Positions 27,762 through 36,220 of a stretch of DNA of 64,000 nucleotides are shown piece after piece. A model generated the notes under the pieces. That model did not search any database. It was not told where the DNA came from and saw nothing but the letters and a program-made list of their open reading frames with translations. Within the stretch, counting starts at the first letter, position 1. Every line of letters begins with the position of its first letter. The position numbers were made by a program, and so were the translations under genes. This DNA is from Streptomyces sp. CB02980 (lineage in GTDB: Bacteria > Actinomycetota > Actinomycetes > Streptomycetales > Streptomycetaceae): contig NZ_JACSCH020000028.1 in NCBI RefSeq assembly GCF_014451325.2, positions 1-64,000 on the forward strand, written 5' to 3'.

Positions 27762-27793
27762 ACGGTCCAGACGGGGCGGAAGGCGGAGCACGC

Positions 27794-28138
27794 ATGATGA
27801 TCGGGGAGTTGTCCCGGCGCACCGGGGTGAGCACCCGGCTGCTGCGCTACTACGAGGCGCAGGGGCTGCTGGAGGCACGGCGTGGCCCGAACGGCTACCG
27901 CGCGTACGACGAGGACGCGGTGACCACCGTCCGCAAGGTCCGCGCCCTCCTTGCCGCCGGGCTCCCCACCGAGGTGATCCGGGTCGTCCTGCCGTGCACC
28001 GGCGAGGACGGGACGGCCTTCGACTGGTGCGCCGACATCCGGAATCTGATGCTCCGTGAACTGGCGGCCACCGACGCCCGTATCGACGACCTCCACCGCC
28101 GTCGCAGCACCCTCGCCGGCCTCCTGGCCGGCTCGTGA
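27794..28138 (+). CDS. MerR-family transcriptional regulator
   Basis: A 114-residue regulator. The N-terminal winged HTH (MIGELSRRTGVSTRLLRYYEAQGL) is followed by the wing and a short dimerisation helix with almost no effector domain. Two Cys residues (in VLPCTGE and FDWCAD) could be redox or metal sensors, but the spacing does not match SoxR. The start is the ATG at 27794, with AAGGCGGAG 5-6 nt upstream. An upstream TTG at 27740 is rejected because it lies in the operator. The likely target is the divergent flavin reductase. Confidence 0.93.
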   Translation: MMIGELSRRTGVSTRLLRYYEAQGLLEARRGPNGYRAYDEDAVTTVRKVRALLAAGLPTEVIRVVLPCTGEDGTAFDWCADIRNLMLRELAATDARIDDLHRRRSTLAGLLAGS

Positions 28139-28247
28139 CCTCACGCCGGGTCGAGCGGGGAGGGCGGACCGACGCACCCTCGGCCCCGGTCCGGACGCTG
28201 GATAGCATCAGTGACCCCACGCTTCTTCTGTCCCGGAGGACCAGGTC

Positions 28248-29630
28248 ATGCGCAGGCGCACGTTCGTCACCGCTCTCGGCGCCGCGGTCGCGGCCGGCGG
28301 CCTGCCGGTCGTCACCGCGGGGAGCGCGGCCGCCGCGCCGCTGATCTCGCCCACGCTGACCGGCCGGGACCCGGCCGCGTCCCTCAACTCCCGTGCGGTG
28401 TACGCGCATCTGGTGAAGCTGGAGAACGACGCCCGGTCCGGGAACCGCCCGATGACGGTGATCGGCCAGCACATCGAGGGCCAGCAGGAGCTGTACAACG
28501 CCTCCTACGGCGACACGGGCGGCACCACGCACGTCGGCTACTACTACAAGAAGGCCCGGGACATCACCGGCAAGCTCCCCGGCTTCCTGGAGATCGACCT
28601 CGGCCCGGGATACGGCGCGACCGACGGCTGGGGGGCGTACGGGGACCGCTCGTACAACCGGCCGCTCGGGCTGCCGACGGGCCGGCGCCAGTGGCAGTAC
28701 GTGGACGACGTCGTGGACGTCGCGACGGGAGTGTGGAAGGGCCTGCCGCGCGCGGCGGACGGCACGTACAACCCGGCGGGCGTCATGGTCCGTTCCGACG
28801 GCGGGAGCGCCACCCTCGCGAACGGCGGGGCGGCGGCGGGGATCGTCGGGATGAGCTTCCACCAGCCCTACCCCGGCTCCCCGTCGAAGGACTGGAGCCG
28901 GGTGCTGACCCAGGTCCGGGGTGAGCACCCGGGCGGCAGCACGGGCAATCCCGTCGCGACGCTCACGACCGACCAGGCGTGGTTCGACCGGGTCGTCGAC
29001 TGGGAGTCGAACACGCCCGAGTACCAGGCCCTCCTGACGGACCTCGGCTTCCTCGCCGCCTCGTTGTCGTACTTCGCCGCGTACGACGTTCCCGTCCTGC
29101 TGCGGCCGTACCACGAGATGAACGGCGGCTGGTTCTGGTGGGGAGGCAGGACCCCGGCCAGTTACAAGAAGCTGTGGCGGATCACGTACGACTACCTCGT
29201 GAAGACGAAGGGCCTGCACAACCTGATCTTCGTCTGGTCGCCGAACGCCTGGCACCCGCAGGGCGACGACGTGCCGTGGAACCACTACCCCGGGGCCGAT
29301 GTGGTGGACGTGGTCGGCGTCGACGACTACGACCCCTACTCCGCCGCCTCCGACCTCACGCACACGTACTACACGGGGCTCGTCGACTACGCCAAGCCGC
29401 GGATGCTCGCGGAGACGTGGAACATGCCGATCACTGCCTCGGGGCGCAACGCGCTGACCCGCAGCCCGTGGGTGATCTGGAACATCTGGGGTTCCGGAAC
29501 GACCCGGACGGACATCAACGGCAACGCCGACGTGAAGGCGACGTACTACGCCGCCGGCCAGGTCCTCACGGGCGGTTCGGGAACCGGTCTCGGCCAGAAC
29601 TTCGACTGGGGGTCGCTCCACGCCCACTGA
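28248..29630 (+). CDS. Secreted glycoside hydrolase family 26 (beta-mannanase-like)
   Basis: A 460-residue exported enzyme. The Tat-like signal MRRRTFVTALG ends near AAAA (~30). The catalytic domain has the GH26 acid/base Glu290 in RPYHEMNGGWFWW and the nucleophile Glu389 in MLAETW, with aromatic subsite residues between (FVWSPNAWHPQ). GH26 enzymes cleave beta-1,4-mannans or mixed glucans. No carbohydrate-binding module is fused. It appears monocistronic, flanked by a MerR gene and a strong bidirectional terminator. Confidence 0.92.
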   Translation: MRRRTFVTALGAAVAAGGLPVVTAGSAAAAPLISPTLTGRDPAASLNSRAVYAHLVKLENDARSGNRPMTVIGQHIEGQQELYNASYGDTGGTTHVGYYYKKARDITGKLPGFLEIDLGPGYGATDGWGAYGDRSYNRPLGLPTGRRQWQYVDDVVDVATGVWKGLPRAADGTYNPAGVMVRSDGGSATLANGGAAAGIVGMSFHQPYPGSPSKDWSRVLTQVRGEHPGGSTGNPVATLTTDQAWFDRVVDWESNTPEYQALLTDLGFLAASLSYFAAYDVPVLLRPYHEMNGGWFWWGGRTPASYKKLWRITYDYLVKTKGLHNLIFVWSPNAWHPQGDDVPWNHYPGADVVDVVGVDDYDPYSAASDLTHTYYTGLVDYAKPRMLAETWNMPITASGRNALTRSPWVIWNIWGSGTTRTDINGNADVKATYYAAGQVLTGGSGTGLGQNFDWGSLHAH

Positions 29631-29644
29631 GTGACCGCCCAACA

Positions 29645-29689
29645 CCGGTGACAGGAAGCCCTCGTGGCGCGAGGGCCCCCTGTCACCGG
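29645..29689. terminator. Two-tier bidirectional terminator after the GH26 gene
   Basis: The outer stem CCGGTGACAGG pairs with CCTGTCACCGG, both perfect. An inner hairpin GCCCTCG/CGAGGGC is nested inside at 29658-29676. It lies between convergent stops at 29630 and 29706. Confidence 0.9.
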
Positions 29690-29705
29690 CTGGTCGTCGT
29701 GCCGG

Positions 29706-31301
29706 TCAGGAGCGGTGCAGCCCCGGGAAGCCCGGCGGCGTCGGCAGCGGGAGGTCGAGACGGTTCTGTGCCTGGGCCGGTGTGGCCCGGCAGGTCACGT
29801 CCGCGGCCGGCAGCCTGCCCGTCGTCAGGTAGGCGGTGGCGGTCTTGTCGGCGCAGGACTTGGAGCCGTAGATGCCGTGGCCCTGGCCGCCGAGGACGGT
29901 GACCATCCGGGAGCCCTTCATGGTCCGGCGCAGCCCCTGTCCGCTGACCAGCGGCGTCTGGGAGTCCCATTCGTTCTGGAGGATGAGCGCTCCGACGGAG
30001 TTGTTCACCTTCGTGGCGGGCTCGGACCCGTTCTTCCAGAACGCGCACGGCTTGATGTTCGACGCGAAGTCGCCGTACAGCGGGTACCGGGCCTTGTCGC
30101 GGATCGCGTCGCGGCGGTACTGCTCCGGGTCGTGCGGCCACGCGCGGGTGTCGGCGCACGCCACGGCCCAGAAGGCCGCGTCCGAGTTGTCCGAGGGCAC
30201 GGCGCGGGCGAACGACGGCGGTACGTGTCGGGGCGCGGTGCTCCGCCTCGACGGCGCCGGGGAGGGAGTCCCCTCGGCGGCCTTCTTGAGCTCGACGAGC
30301 GCCTCGGCGGCGCCCTTCACATCGAAGAACACGGCCCGGCCCGCGCGGATGTCGTCGCCGGTCAGGAGGGTGCCCTGGACGTCGATCGGCTCGCGGTCCG
30401 CCCGGGCGACCAGGTCCCAGAAGGTCTTCCCGACCGCGGCCGGGGTGTCGCCGAGCCCGTACGTGGTGTGCCGTTCGGCGGTCCACTCGGTCCAGCGCTT
30501 GAACGCGGGCTCCGCGCCCTCCGCCCACACCTGGATCATGCCGCGCCAGATCCGCTGCGGGTCGACCGCGCTGTCCAGCACGAACCGGTCGGTCCGCTTC
30601 GGGAACATCTGCGTGTAGACGGCACCCAGGTAGGTGCCGTAGGAGTACCCCAGGTACGAGATCTTCTTCTCGCCGAGCACGGCGCGGATGACGTCCATGT
30701 CCCGTGCGGTGTTGCGGGTGGTGAGGTGGGGCAGGACGTCGCCGCCCTTCGCACGGCACTTCTCGGCGACGGTCCGCGCCCACCGGACGTCCTTGGCGAA
30801 CGTCGCGGCCTTGTACGGGCGCTGCCAGTTCAGCTCGTCCTCGTTGAGGCCGCAGCTCACGGGCGAGCTCTGGCCGACGCCGCGGGGGTCGAAGCCGATG
30901 AGGTCGTACTGCTCCTTCACCGCGGTCGGCAGTTCCGGGGCCATCCACAGGGGCATGTCCAGGCCCGGCCCGCCGGGGCCGCCGGGGTTGAGCAGCAGGA
31001 CGCCGCGCCGCTTCTGGGGGCTGGTCGCCTTGACCCGGGACACGACGACGTCGAGCTTCCTGCCGTCCGGCCGGGTGTAGTCGAGCGGCACCTTGAGCGT
31101 CGCGCACTGGTAGGTCGCCGGTGCCTCGGCCTCGCAGCGCTTCCAGCGCGGGGTCTGCTGGGTGTACTGCCTCAAGGGATCGGCGGTGACCGTCCGTCGG
31201 GTGGCCGGTTCGGCCGCGGAGGCGACGGCGGGCGTGAGAGCGGGCACGAGGGTCGCGACCGCGCTGATGGCCACGAGGGGTGCTATGCGTGTGCTTCGCA
31301 C
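29706..31301 (-). CDS. Secreted S33-family peptidase (tripeptidyl aminopeptidase-like alpha/beta hydrolase)
   Basis: A 531-residue exported hydrolase of the Streptomyces Tap/SlpD type. The signal peptide ends near VASAA (~30). The nucleophile Ser220 is in GYSYGTYLG, Asp446 in NEWDSQTP and His475 in GQGHGIYG. The oxyanion region PGGPGGPG is at ~106-113, and the C-terminal TAP-like domain is present with conserved Cys residues. It releases N-terminal peptides from extracellular proteins, probably for nutrition. It is monocistronic and convergent with the GH26 gene. Confidence 0.94.
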   Translation of the reverse strand: MRSTRIAPLVAISAVATLVPALTPAVASAAEPATRRTVTADPLRQYTQQTPRWKRCEAEAPATYQCATLKVPLDYTRPDGRKLDVVVSRVKATSPQKRRGVLLLNPGGPGGPGLDMPLWMAPELPTAVKEQYDLIGFDPRGVGQSSPVSCGLNEDELNWQRPYKAATFAKDVRWARTVAEKCRAKGGDVLPHLTTRNTARDMDVIRAVLGEKKISYLGYSYGTYLGAVYTQMFPKRTDRFVLDSAVDPQRIWRGMIQVWAEGAEPAFKRWTEWTAERHTTYGLGDTPAAVGKTFWDLVARADREPIDVQGTLLTGDDIRAGRAVFFDVKGAAEALVELKKAAEGTPSPAPSRRSTAPRHVPPSFARAVPSDNSDAAFWAVACADTRAWPHDPEQYRRDAIRDKARYPLYGDFASNIKPCAFWKNGSEPATKVNNSVGALILQNEWDSQTPLVSGQGLRRTMKGSRMVTVLGGQGHGIYGSKSCADKTATAYLTTGRLPAADVTCRATPAQAQNRLDLPLPTPPGFPGLHRS

Positions 31302-31476
31302 AGTGAGTCAGATCCTTGCGGGAGGTGGATGATGCGTCTCATGCACCCTTGCGCAACGGGCAGTTGTGCGAAATCCCTCCCCCGGCCATCACCGCGTCCG
31401 ACCACAGGAGGAGCGCGCCCCGGGGAATGGTTCCCGAGGTGGAGAACGCGACCCGCGGTTTTCGCGTCCGCCTCCT

Positions 31477-31520
31477 TGACGTCAGGCCTCCGTGACGTCA
31501 GGCCTCCGTGACGTCAGGCC
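31477..31520. repeat. 16-nt tandem repeats containing the palindrome TGACGTCA at the 3' end of the Rieske gene
   Basis: Nearly three copies of tgacgtcaggcctccg. The gene-proximal copy includes the Rieske stop codon at 31514-31516, so each copy re-creates a stop in the same local context. No long stem typical of a terminator is seen. Confidence 0.8.
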
Positions 31521-32524
31521 GACGACTGTGCCTCGGCCTCCGCGCGGTACAGGCGGCGGAGCCGTACCACTCCCAGGTCGTGCTGGTAGAGGTTCTCCCG
31601 CTGGTCCGCGTCGGCGGGCATGGCCTCCAGCATCACGCGGTCCTGCTCCAGGACCTCCCAGTGGCGCTTCTCGATCAGCGTCTTGTACAGGAAGCGCCAG
31701 CTCGCGCGCTGCCAGTCCTCGACGCGGCGGTAGCGCCAGAAGAAGACACCGGAGCGCTGCTCGTCGACGGGGCAGACCATGCCCACGATCCCGAACGGTC
31801 CGCCCGGGCCGGCGGACGGCGGGTACGGGATGGACAGGTCGACCCAGTCGACGCCGGTGCGGCACAGCTCGACCCAGTCGAAGTTGACGCCCCGCTGGTC
31901 GGTCTTCTCGAAGAAGTAGCCGCGGTCGGTCTCGCGGATGCGGAACTTGGCGGTCGTGTCTCCGGCGGACATGGTGTGCGACTCGTGGTGGAGGAAGGCG
32001 CCGTGCATGGGGTCGAGCAGGTTCTCCACGGCGTACCGCCAGGGCGCGTCCCACTCGGCGTAGCAGAGGAACGCGTCGACGGCGGGATCCGTCAGCGGGT
32101 CGGGGAGCGTCAGTTCGGCCGGCTCGGGGTGTTCCTCGTCGCCGAACCAGGCGAGGATCGCGCCGCCGACCTCGCGTACGGGCAGCGAGGTGACCAGCTT
32201 CTTGCCCTCCAGGTTGCAGCCGGGCAGGCCCGGCACCGAGGTCACCGTGCCGTCGGTGCCGACCTCGACGCCGTGGTACCAGCAGGCGACCCGGTCGCCG
32301 AGGTGCTTGCCCAGCGACAGGGGCGCTCCGCGGTGCGGGCAGCGGTCGGCGAGCATGGAGAGCGCTCCGTCGGAGCGCCGGAAGAGCAGCCACTGCTCAC
32401 CGAGCGCGGTCACCTTGCGCATGGCGCCGGGGGCGACGAAGCGCGAGGGGACGACGGGGTGCCACTGGTTGCGCAGACCGGTGGCGTAGATGCGGTCCGC
32501 GGTGGCGGTGGACGACAGCGTCAT
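31514..32524 (-). CDS. Rieske non-heme iron oxygenase, catalytic subunit
   Basis: A 336-residue oxygenase. The Rieske [2Fe-2S] ligands are Cys62/His64 (CPHRG) and Cys81/His84 (CWYHG). The mononuclear iron motif lies in ENLLDPMHGAFLHH (Asp171, His174, His179). Length and motifs fit the phthalate/vanillate-demethylase or phenoxybenzoate-type group that uses a separate flavin/ferredoxin reductase, encoded two genes upstream. It would hydroxylate or demethylate an aromatic or related substrate, but the substrate cannot be read from sequence. Last gene of the 11-gene minus operon; its ATG is one base after the small HTH gene's stop. Confidence 0.94.
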   Translation of the reverse strand: MTLSSTATADRIYATGLRNQWHPVVPSRFVAPGAMRKVTALGEQWLLFRRSDGALSMLADRCPHRGAPLSLGKHLGDRVACWYHGVEVGTDGTVTSVPGLPGCNLEGKKLVTSLPVREVGGAILAWFGDEEHPEPAELTLPDPLTDPAVDAFLCYAEWDAPWRYAVENLLDPMHGAFLHHESHTMSAGDTTAKFRIRETDRGYFFEKTDQRGVNFDWVELCRTGVDWVDLSIPYPPSAGPGGPFGIVGMVCPVDEQRSGVFFWRYRRVEDWQRASWRFLYKTLIEKRHWEVLEQDRVMLEAMPADADQRENLYQHDLGVVRLRRLYRAEAEAQSSA

Positions 32525-32525
32525 G

Positions 32526-32750
32526 TCAGGCTCCCAGTCGGTTCATCTCGGCGCGGAAGGACTCCTCGGTCCACGGCGTGCCGTCGGCGGTGTGCACCGT
32601 GCGGGCGTTGAGTCCGCGCACCACGTCGGTCAGTTCGTGGCCCTCGTGGGTGAAGACCTCTTCGAGGGTGGCGGCGAGCTTGTACTCGTACGGCGTGGGC
32701 TCGTGCGTACGGGACTGGTGGACGTCCAGGTACGGCCAGGTGTCGGTCAC
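32526..32750 (-). CDS. Small recombinase-like helix-turn-helix protein
   Basis: A 74-residue protein; the C-terminal half (TADGTPWTEESFRAEMNRLG) resembles the HTH of resolvase/recombinase proteins. The N-terminal half (VHQSRTHEPTPYEYKLAATLEEVF) is shared by small proteins that I recall being annotated beside Rieske oxygenases. It lacks a catalytic recombinase domain. It sits between the reductase and the oxygenase with a 1-base gap to the latter, so it may be an accessory or assembly factor rather than a DNA-binding protein. Role unknown. Confidence 0.8.
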   Translation of the reverse strand: MTDTWPYLDVHQSRTHEPTPYEYKLAATLEEVFTHEGHELTDVVRGLNARTVHTADGTPWTEESFRAEMNRLGA

Positions 32751-32777
32751 GGTCTCTCCTGAGCAGGCGGGGAGGGG

Positions 32778-33713
32778 TCAGAGGTCGAGGACGAGCCGGC
32801 CGGAGGCGCACCGTGAGACGCAGATCATCATGGTGGCGCCGGCGGTCTGCTCCGCCTCGCTGAGCAGGAAGTCGCGGTGGTCGGGCGTGCCGTCGAGCAC
32901 CCTGGTCTCGCAGGAGCCGCAGATGCCGTCGCGGCAGGAGCTGTCGACGCCGATCCCGGCGTTCTCGACGGCGTCGAGGATCGAGGTGTTCGCGTCGACC
33001 CGGAGCGTCAGGCCCGAGGCGCGGCACTCGACCTCGAACTCCTCGTCGTCTCCGGTGCGTTCGACGGTGGGGGCGGCGAACCGCTCCAGTCGGAGGCGGC
33101 CCTCCGGGCAGCGCTCCTCCACGGCCGCGAGGAGGGGTTCGGGGCCGCACGAGTAGACGAGCGCGCCGTCGGGCAGCCGGGTCAGCACCGCGTCCAGGTC
33201 GATGTGGCCCAGCTCGTCCTGCGGGACGAGCGTCACCTCGCCGTCGAGCAGGGCGAGTTCGGTGGTGAAGGCCATCGAGGCGCGGCTGCGGCCGCCGTAG
33301 ACCATGCGCCACTCGGCGCCCCGGCGGGCGGCCTCGCGGGCCATCGCGAGCAGGGGGGTGATGCCGATGCCGCCGGCGACGAAGACGTACGAGGCGGCGT
33401 CCTCCAGGGCGAAGTGGTTGCGCGGTTCGGAGACCGTCACGGACTGGCCGGGGCGGAGCTGGGTGTGGACGAAGCGCGAACCTCCGCGCGAGGAGGGTTC
33501 GTCGAGGACGCCGATCCGGTAGGCGCCCTGGTCCCGCGGGTCGCCGCACAGGCTGTACTGGCGGATCCGGCCGCCGACGTGCACGTCGACGTGGGCGCCG
33601 GGCGTCCAGGCGGGCAGGGGTTTGCCGTCGGGGTGGGCGAGCTCGACGGACAGTACGCCCTCGGCCTCCCATGTCATGCGGTGGACGATCAGCTGCAGCG
33701 GGTGCTCGCTCAT
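32778..33713 (-). CDS. Ferredoxin-type reductase (phthalate dioxygenase reductase-like)
   Basis: A 311-residue electron-transfer protein with an N-terminal flavin domain (RQYSLCGDP at ~51-59), an NAD-binding domain (VAGGIGITPLLAMA) and a C-terminal plant-type [2Fe-2S] domain with ligands Cys260, Cys265, Cys268 and Cys298. It passes electrons from NAD(P)H to the Rieske oxygenase encoded two genes downstream. An additional Cys302 follows the last ligand. This domain order (flavin, NAD, ferredoxin) matches class IA oxygenase reductases. Confidence 0.95.
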   Translation of the reverse strand: MSEHPLQLIVHRMTWEAEGVLSVELAHPDGKPLPAWTPGAHVDVHVGGRIRQYSLCGDPRDQGAYRIGVLDEPSSRGGSRFVHTQLRPGQSVTVSEPRNHFALEDAASYVFVAGGIGITPLLAMAREAARRGAEWRMVYGGRSRASMAFTTELALLDGEVTLVPQDELGHIDLDAVLTRLPDGALVYSCGPEPLLAAVEERCPEGRLRLERFAAPTVERTGDDEEFEVECRASGLTLRVDANTSILDAVENAGIGVDSSCRDGICGSCETRVLDGTPDHRDFLLSEAEQTAGATMMICVSRCASGRLVLDL

Positions 33714-33768
33714 GGCCTGGTGCCTCCTTACCGGCGATCGGGCAGTGCGGGTGCGGGTCGGGACCGGA

Positions 33769-35403
33769 TCACCGGCCCGGGATCCGCACGGGCGGGGTGA
33801 ACGGGTTCTTCATCGGGCCCAGGGACGCGAGGTCGACCTCGACGAGCGTCGGCCCGTCCGAGGCGACGGCCTCGGTGATGACCGGCGCCGCGTGTTCCTC
33901 GGCGGCGATCCGCAGGTACGGCAGACCGCAGGAGCGGGCGAGCAGTTCGAAGTCGGGGGTGACGAGGTCGACACCGGAGCGGCGTTCGCTGTGGCGGTCC
34001 TGCATGTTGCGCAGCACGCCGTATCCGCCGTCGTTGAAGACGATCAGGGTGAGCCGGGGCCGTTCCTGGGCGAGGGTGAGCAGTTCGCCGAGGTGGACGG
34101 CGAGTCCGCCGTCGCCGGCGAGGACGACGGTGGGCGCGTCGGGCCGTCCGAGGGCCGCGCCGATGCCCATGCCGAGGCCCTGGCCGATGCCGCCTCCGCG
34201 CGGGAAGACGTTGTCCCGCGGGTCGTACATCTCGAGGAGCCGGTTGCCCCAGCTGCTGGAGGGGATGGTCACGTCGCGGGCGACGACGGCCTCGCGGGGC
34301 AGCGCGGCGCGCAGGGCGTCGCAGATCGCGGCCTGCGGTCCGATGCTGTCGTGCAGGGTCGCCCGTACGTCGTCGCGGACGGCGCGGACGCGTTCCCGCC
34401 AGCCGTCCTCGGCGGGCGTGGCGTGCCGGGTCAGGGCCGCGAGGGTGGGTGCGGCGGCGCCGTGCAGCGGGTGGGCGACGGGGTAGACCCGGCCGAGCGC
34501 CGCCGCGTCGAGGTCGATCTGGATGTGCGCCGGGGGCAGTTCGAGGGTGTAGTCGGCGGTCTCGTTGGAGCGGAAGTGGGTGCCGACGGTGACGAGCACG
34601 TCCGCGTCGGCGAGGAGGGCGCGGGCGGCGGGGGTGGTGGCGAAGTTGCCGATGACCTGCTCGTGGTCCTCGGGCACCGTGCCGCGTCCGGAGTTGGAGG
34701 TGAGCAGTCCCGCTCCGGTCGCCGCAAGGAGCCGGGCCAGTTCCGGGCGGGCTCCGGTGGCGCCGCCGCCGGCCCAGACGAGGGGGCGGCGGGCGGTGGC
34801 CAGGAGTGCGCCGGCGGCGGCGAGTTCGCCGTCCGTGGGGGCGGGTGCCGCAGGGCACCCGGGGATGACGGGGTCGTCGGTCTGGGGCGCGTACTGGAGG
34901 TCGATGGGCCACTCCACGCTGGCCGGTCCGCCGGTTCCGCCGGGCCCGCCGAGCGCCGCCCGTGCCGCCTCGCGCAGGATGCGGCCCGCCGTCTCGGTGT
35001 CCGGCACCGTCGCGGCGTGGGCCGACACGGCGGTGAGCATGCCGAGCTGGTCCTTGGTCTCGTGGATGAACCCCCGTCCGCTGCCGAGGAACTCGCTCTC
35101 GATCTGGCCGGTGACGTGCAGGACGGAGCTGCCGGCGCTCAGCGACTCGATCAGCGATCCGGCGGCGTTGCCGGCGCCCGTTCCGGTGGAGGTCAGGGCG
35201 CAGCCGAGGGAGCCGCGGGCCCGTCCGTAGGCGTCGGCGGCGTTCACGGCCGATGCCTCGTGGCGTACGGGTACGAAGCGGAGTTCGCGGTCGACGGCCT
35301 CGACGAGCGGCAGGTTGTGCACGCTGACGATGCCGAAGACGGTGTCGATTCCCAGTTCGCGCAGGACGGCGACGAGGAGATCGCCTCCGTTGTCGTGACG
35401 CAT
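33769..35403 (-). CDS. Thiamine diphosphate-dependent enzyme (benzoylformate decarboxylase/acetolactate synthase superfamily)
   Basis: A 544-residue ThDP enzyme. The activating Glu49 is in VRHEASA, the cofactor motif starts with GDG at ~430 and ends with Asn457 about 28 residues later, and a central Rossmann-like domain is present. Families with this fold decarboxylate 2-oxo acids or make acyloins. In this operon a role on an aromatic or aliphatic 2-oxo acid intermediate is plausible, releasing an aldehyde for the aldehyde dehydrogenase. It sits 9 nt after the upstream SDR stop. Substrate unassigned. Confidence 0.9.
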   Translation of the reverse strand: MRHDNGGDLLVAVLRELGIDTVFGIVSVHNLPLVEAVDRELRFVPVRHEASAVNAADAYGRARGSLGCALTSTGTGAGNAAGSLIESLSAGSSVLHVTGQIESEFLGSGRGFIHETKDQLGMLTAVSAHAATVPDTETAGRILREAARAALGGPGGTGGPASVEWPIDLQYAPQTDDPVIPGCPAAPAPTDGELAAAGALLATARRPLVWAGGGATGARPELARLLAATGAGLLTSNSGRGTVPEDHEQVIGNFATTPAARALLADADVLVTVGTHFRSNETADYTLELPPAHIQIDLDAAALGRVYPVAHPLHGAAAPTLAALTRHATPAEDGWRERVRAVRDDVRATLHDSIGPQAAICDALRAALPREAVVARDVTIPSSSWGNRLLEMYDPRDNVFPRGGGIGQGLGMGIGAALGRPDAPTVVLAGDGGLAVHLGELLTLAQERPRLTLIVFNDGGYGVLRNMQDRHSERRSGVDLVTPDFELLARSCGLPYLRIAAEEHAAPVITEAVASDGPTLVEVDLASLGPMKNPFTPPVRIPGR

Positions 35404-35412
35404 GGTGTCTCC

Positions 35413-36201
35413 TCAGAGGATGGAGCGGCCGACGCCGCCGCAGACGTCGATGCTGGTGCCGGTGATGTAGGAGGCGCGGGGCGAGAGGAGGGTGACGACC
35501 GCGTAGGCGACCTCCTCGGCCCGGCCGAGCCGGCCGAGGGCGACGCCCCGGTCGGCGGCCAGTTCCGCCTGCCAGTCCTCGTAGCTCGTGCCGGTGGCGG
35601 CCGCGGCGTGGCGGCGGGTCCACTGGCCGGTGTCGATGAGCCCGAGGCACACGGAGTTGACCCGGATGCCGTCGGCGGCGAGTTCGGCCGACAGGGACTT
35701 GGAGAGGTTGAGGATGCCGGCGCGGGCGGCGCTGGTGGTGATCAGGCGGGGCTCGGGCTGCTTGGCGAGGACCGCGTTGACGTTGACGACGCTCGCCGCT
35801 CCGGAGCGGGCGAGGAACGGGCGGGCGGCGCGCAGGGGGTTCAGTACCCCGGCGAACTTGAGCTCCAGTTCGTCGCGCCAGTCCTCGGCCGTCGAGTCGT
35901 CGAGCCCCTTCATGCGGGACTGTCCGGCGTTGTTCACGAGTCCGTCGACGCCGCCGAACGTGTCGGCTGCGCCGCGTACGAAGCGGTCCACGGCGTCGGC
36001 GTCCCGGACGTCGCAGACGCCGGTGAGGAGGCGGTCGCGTCCGGCGCCGAGCCGGGCGGCCGCCTCGGCGAGACGATCGGCGTCACGGCCGCAGGTGGCG
36101 ACGCGGGCGCCTTCGTCGAGCAGGGCGCGGACCGTGGCCAGGCCGACGCCCGAGCTGCCGCCGGTGACCACGATGGTGCGGTCGGCGAGGCCCAGATCCA
36201 T
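35413..36201 (-). CDS. SDR-fold protein with an atypical active site
   Basis: A 262-residue SDR-fold protein. Cofactor motif TGGSSGVG (~13-20) and NNAG (90-93) are intact. At the catalytic positions I read Lys115 for Asn, Asn142 for Ser, Thr156 for Tyr and Arg160 for Lys (segment LITTSAARAGILNLSKS). A subgroup of SDRs with TSAARAG is known to me in catabolic clusters, but its chemistry is unclear. It probably binds NAD(P) but may use other catalytic residues. It sits in the operon 19 nt after a canonical SDR. Confidence 0.88.
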   Translation of the reverse strand: MDLGLADRTIVVTGGSSGVGLATVRALLDEGARVATCGRDADRLAEAAARLGAGRDRLLTGVCDVRDADAVDRFVRGAADTFGGVDGLVNNAGQSRMKGLDDSTAEDWRDELELKFAGVLNPLRAARPFLARSGAASVVNVNAVLAKQPEPRLITTSAARAGILNLSKSLSAELAADGIRVNSVCLGLIDTGQWTRRHAAAATGTSYEDWQAELAADRGVALGRLGRAEEVAYAVVTLLSPRASYITGTSIDVCGGVGRSIL

Positions 36202-36220
36202 AACGGGTTTCTCCTGCTTG

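Noticed and set aside
27740..27793. Upstream TTG start for the MerR gene
   Set aside because: It lies within the operator dyad and lacks a ribosome site; ATG 27794 has a good one and gives the family N-terminus.
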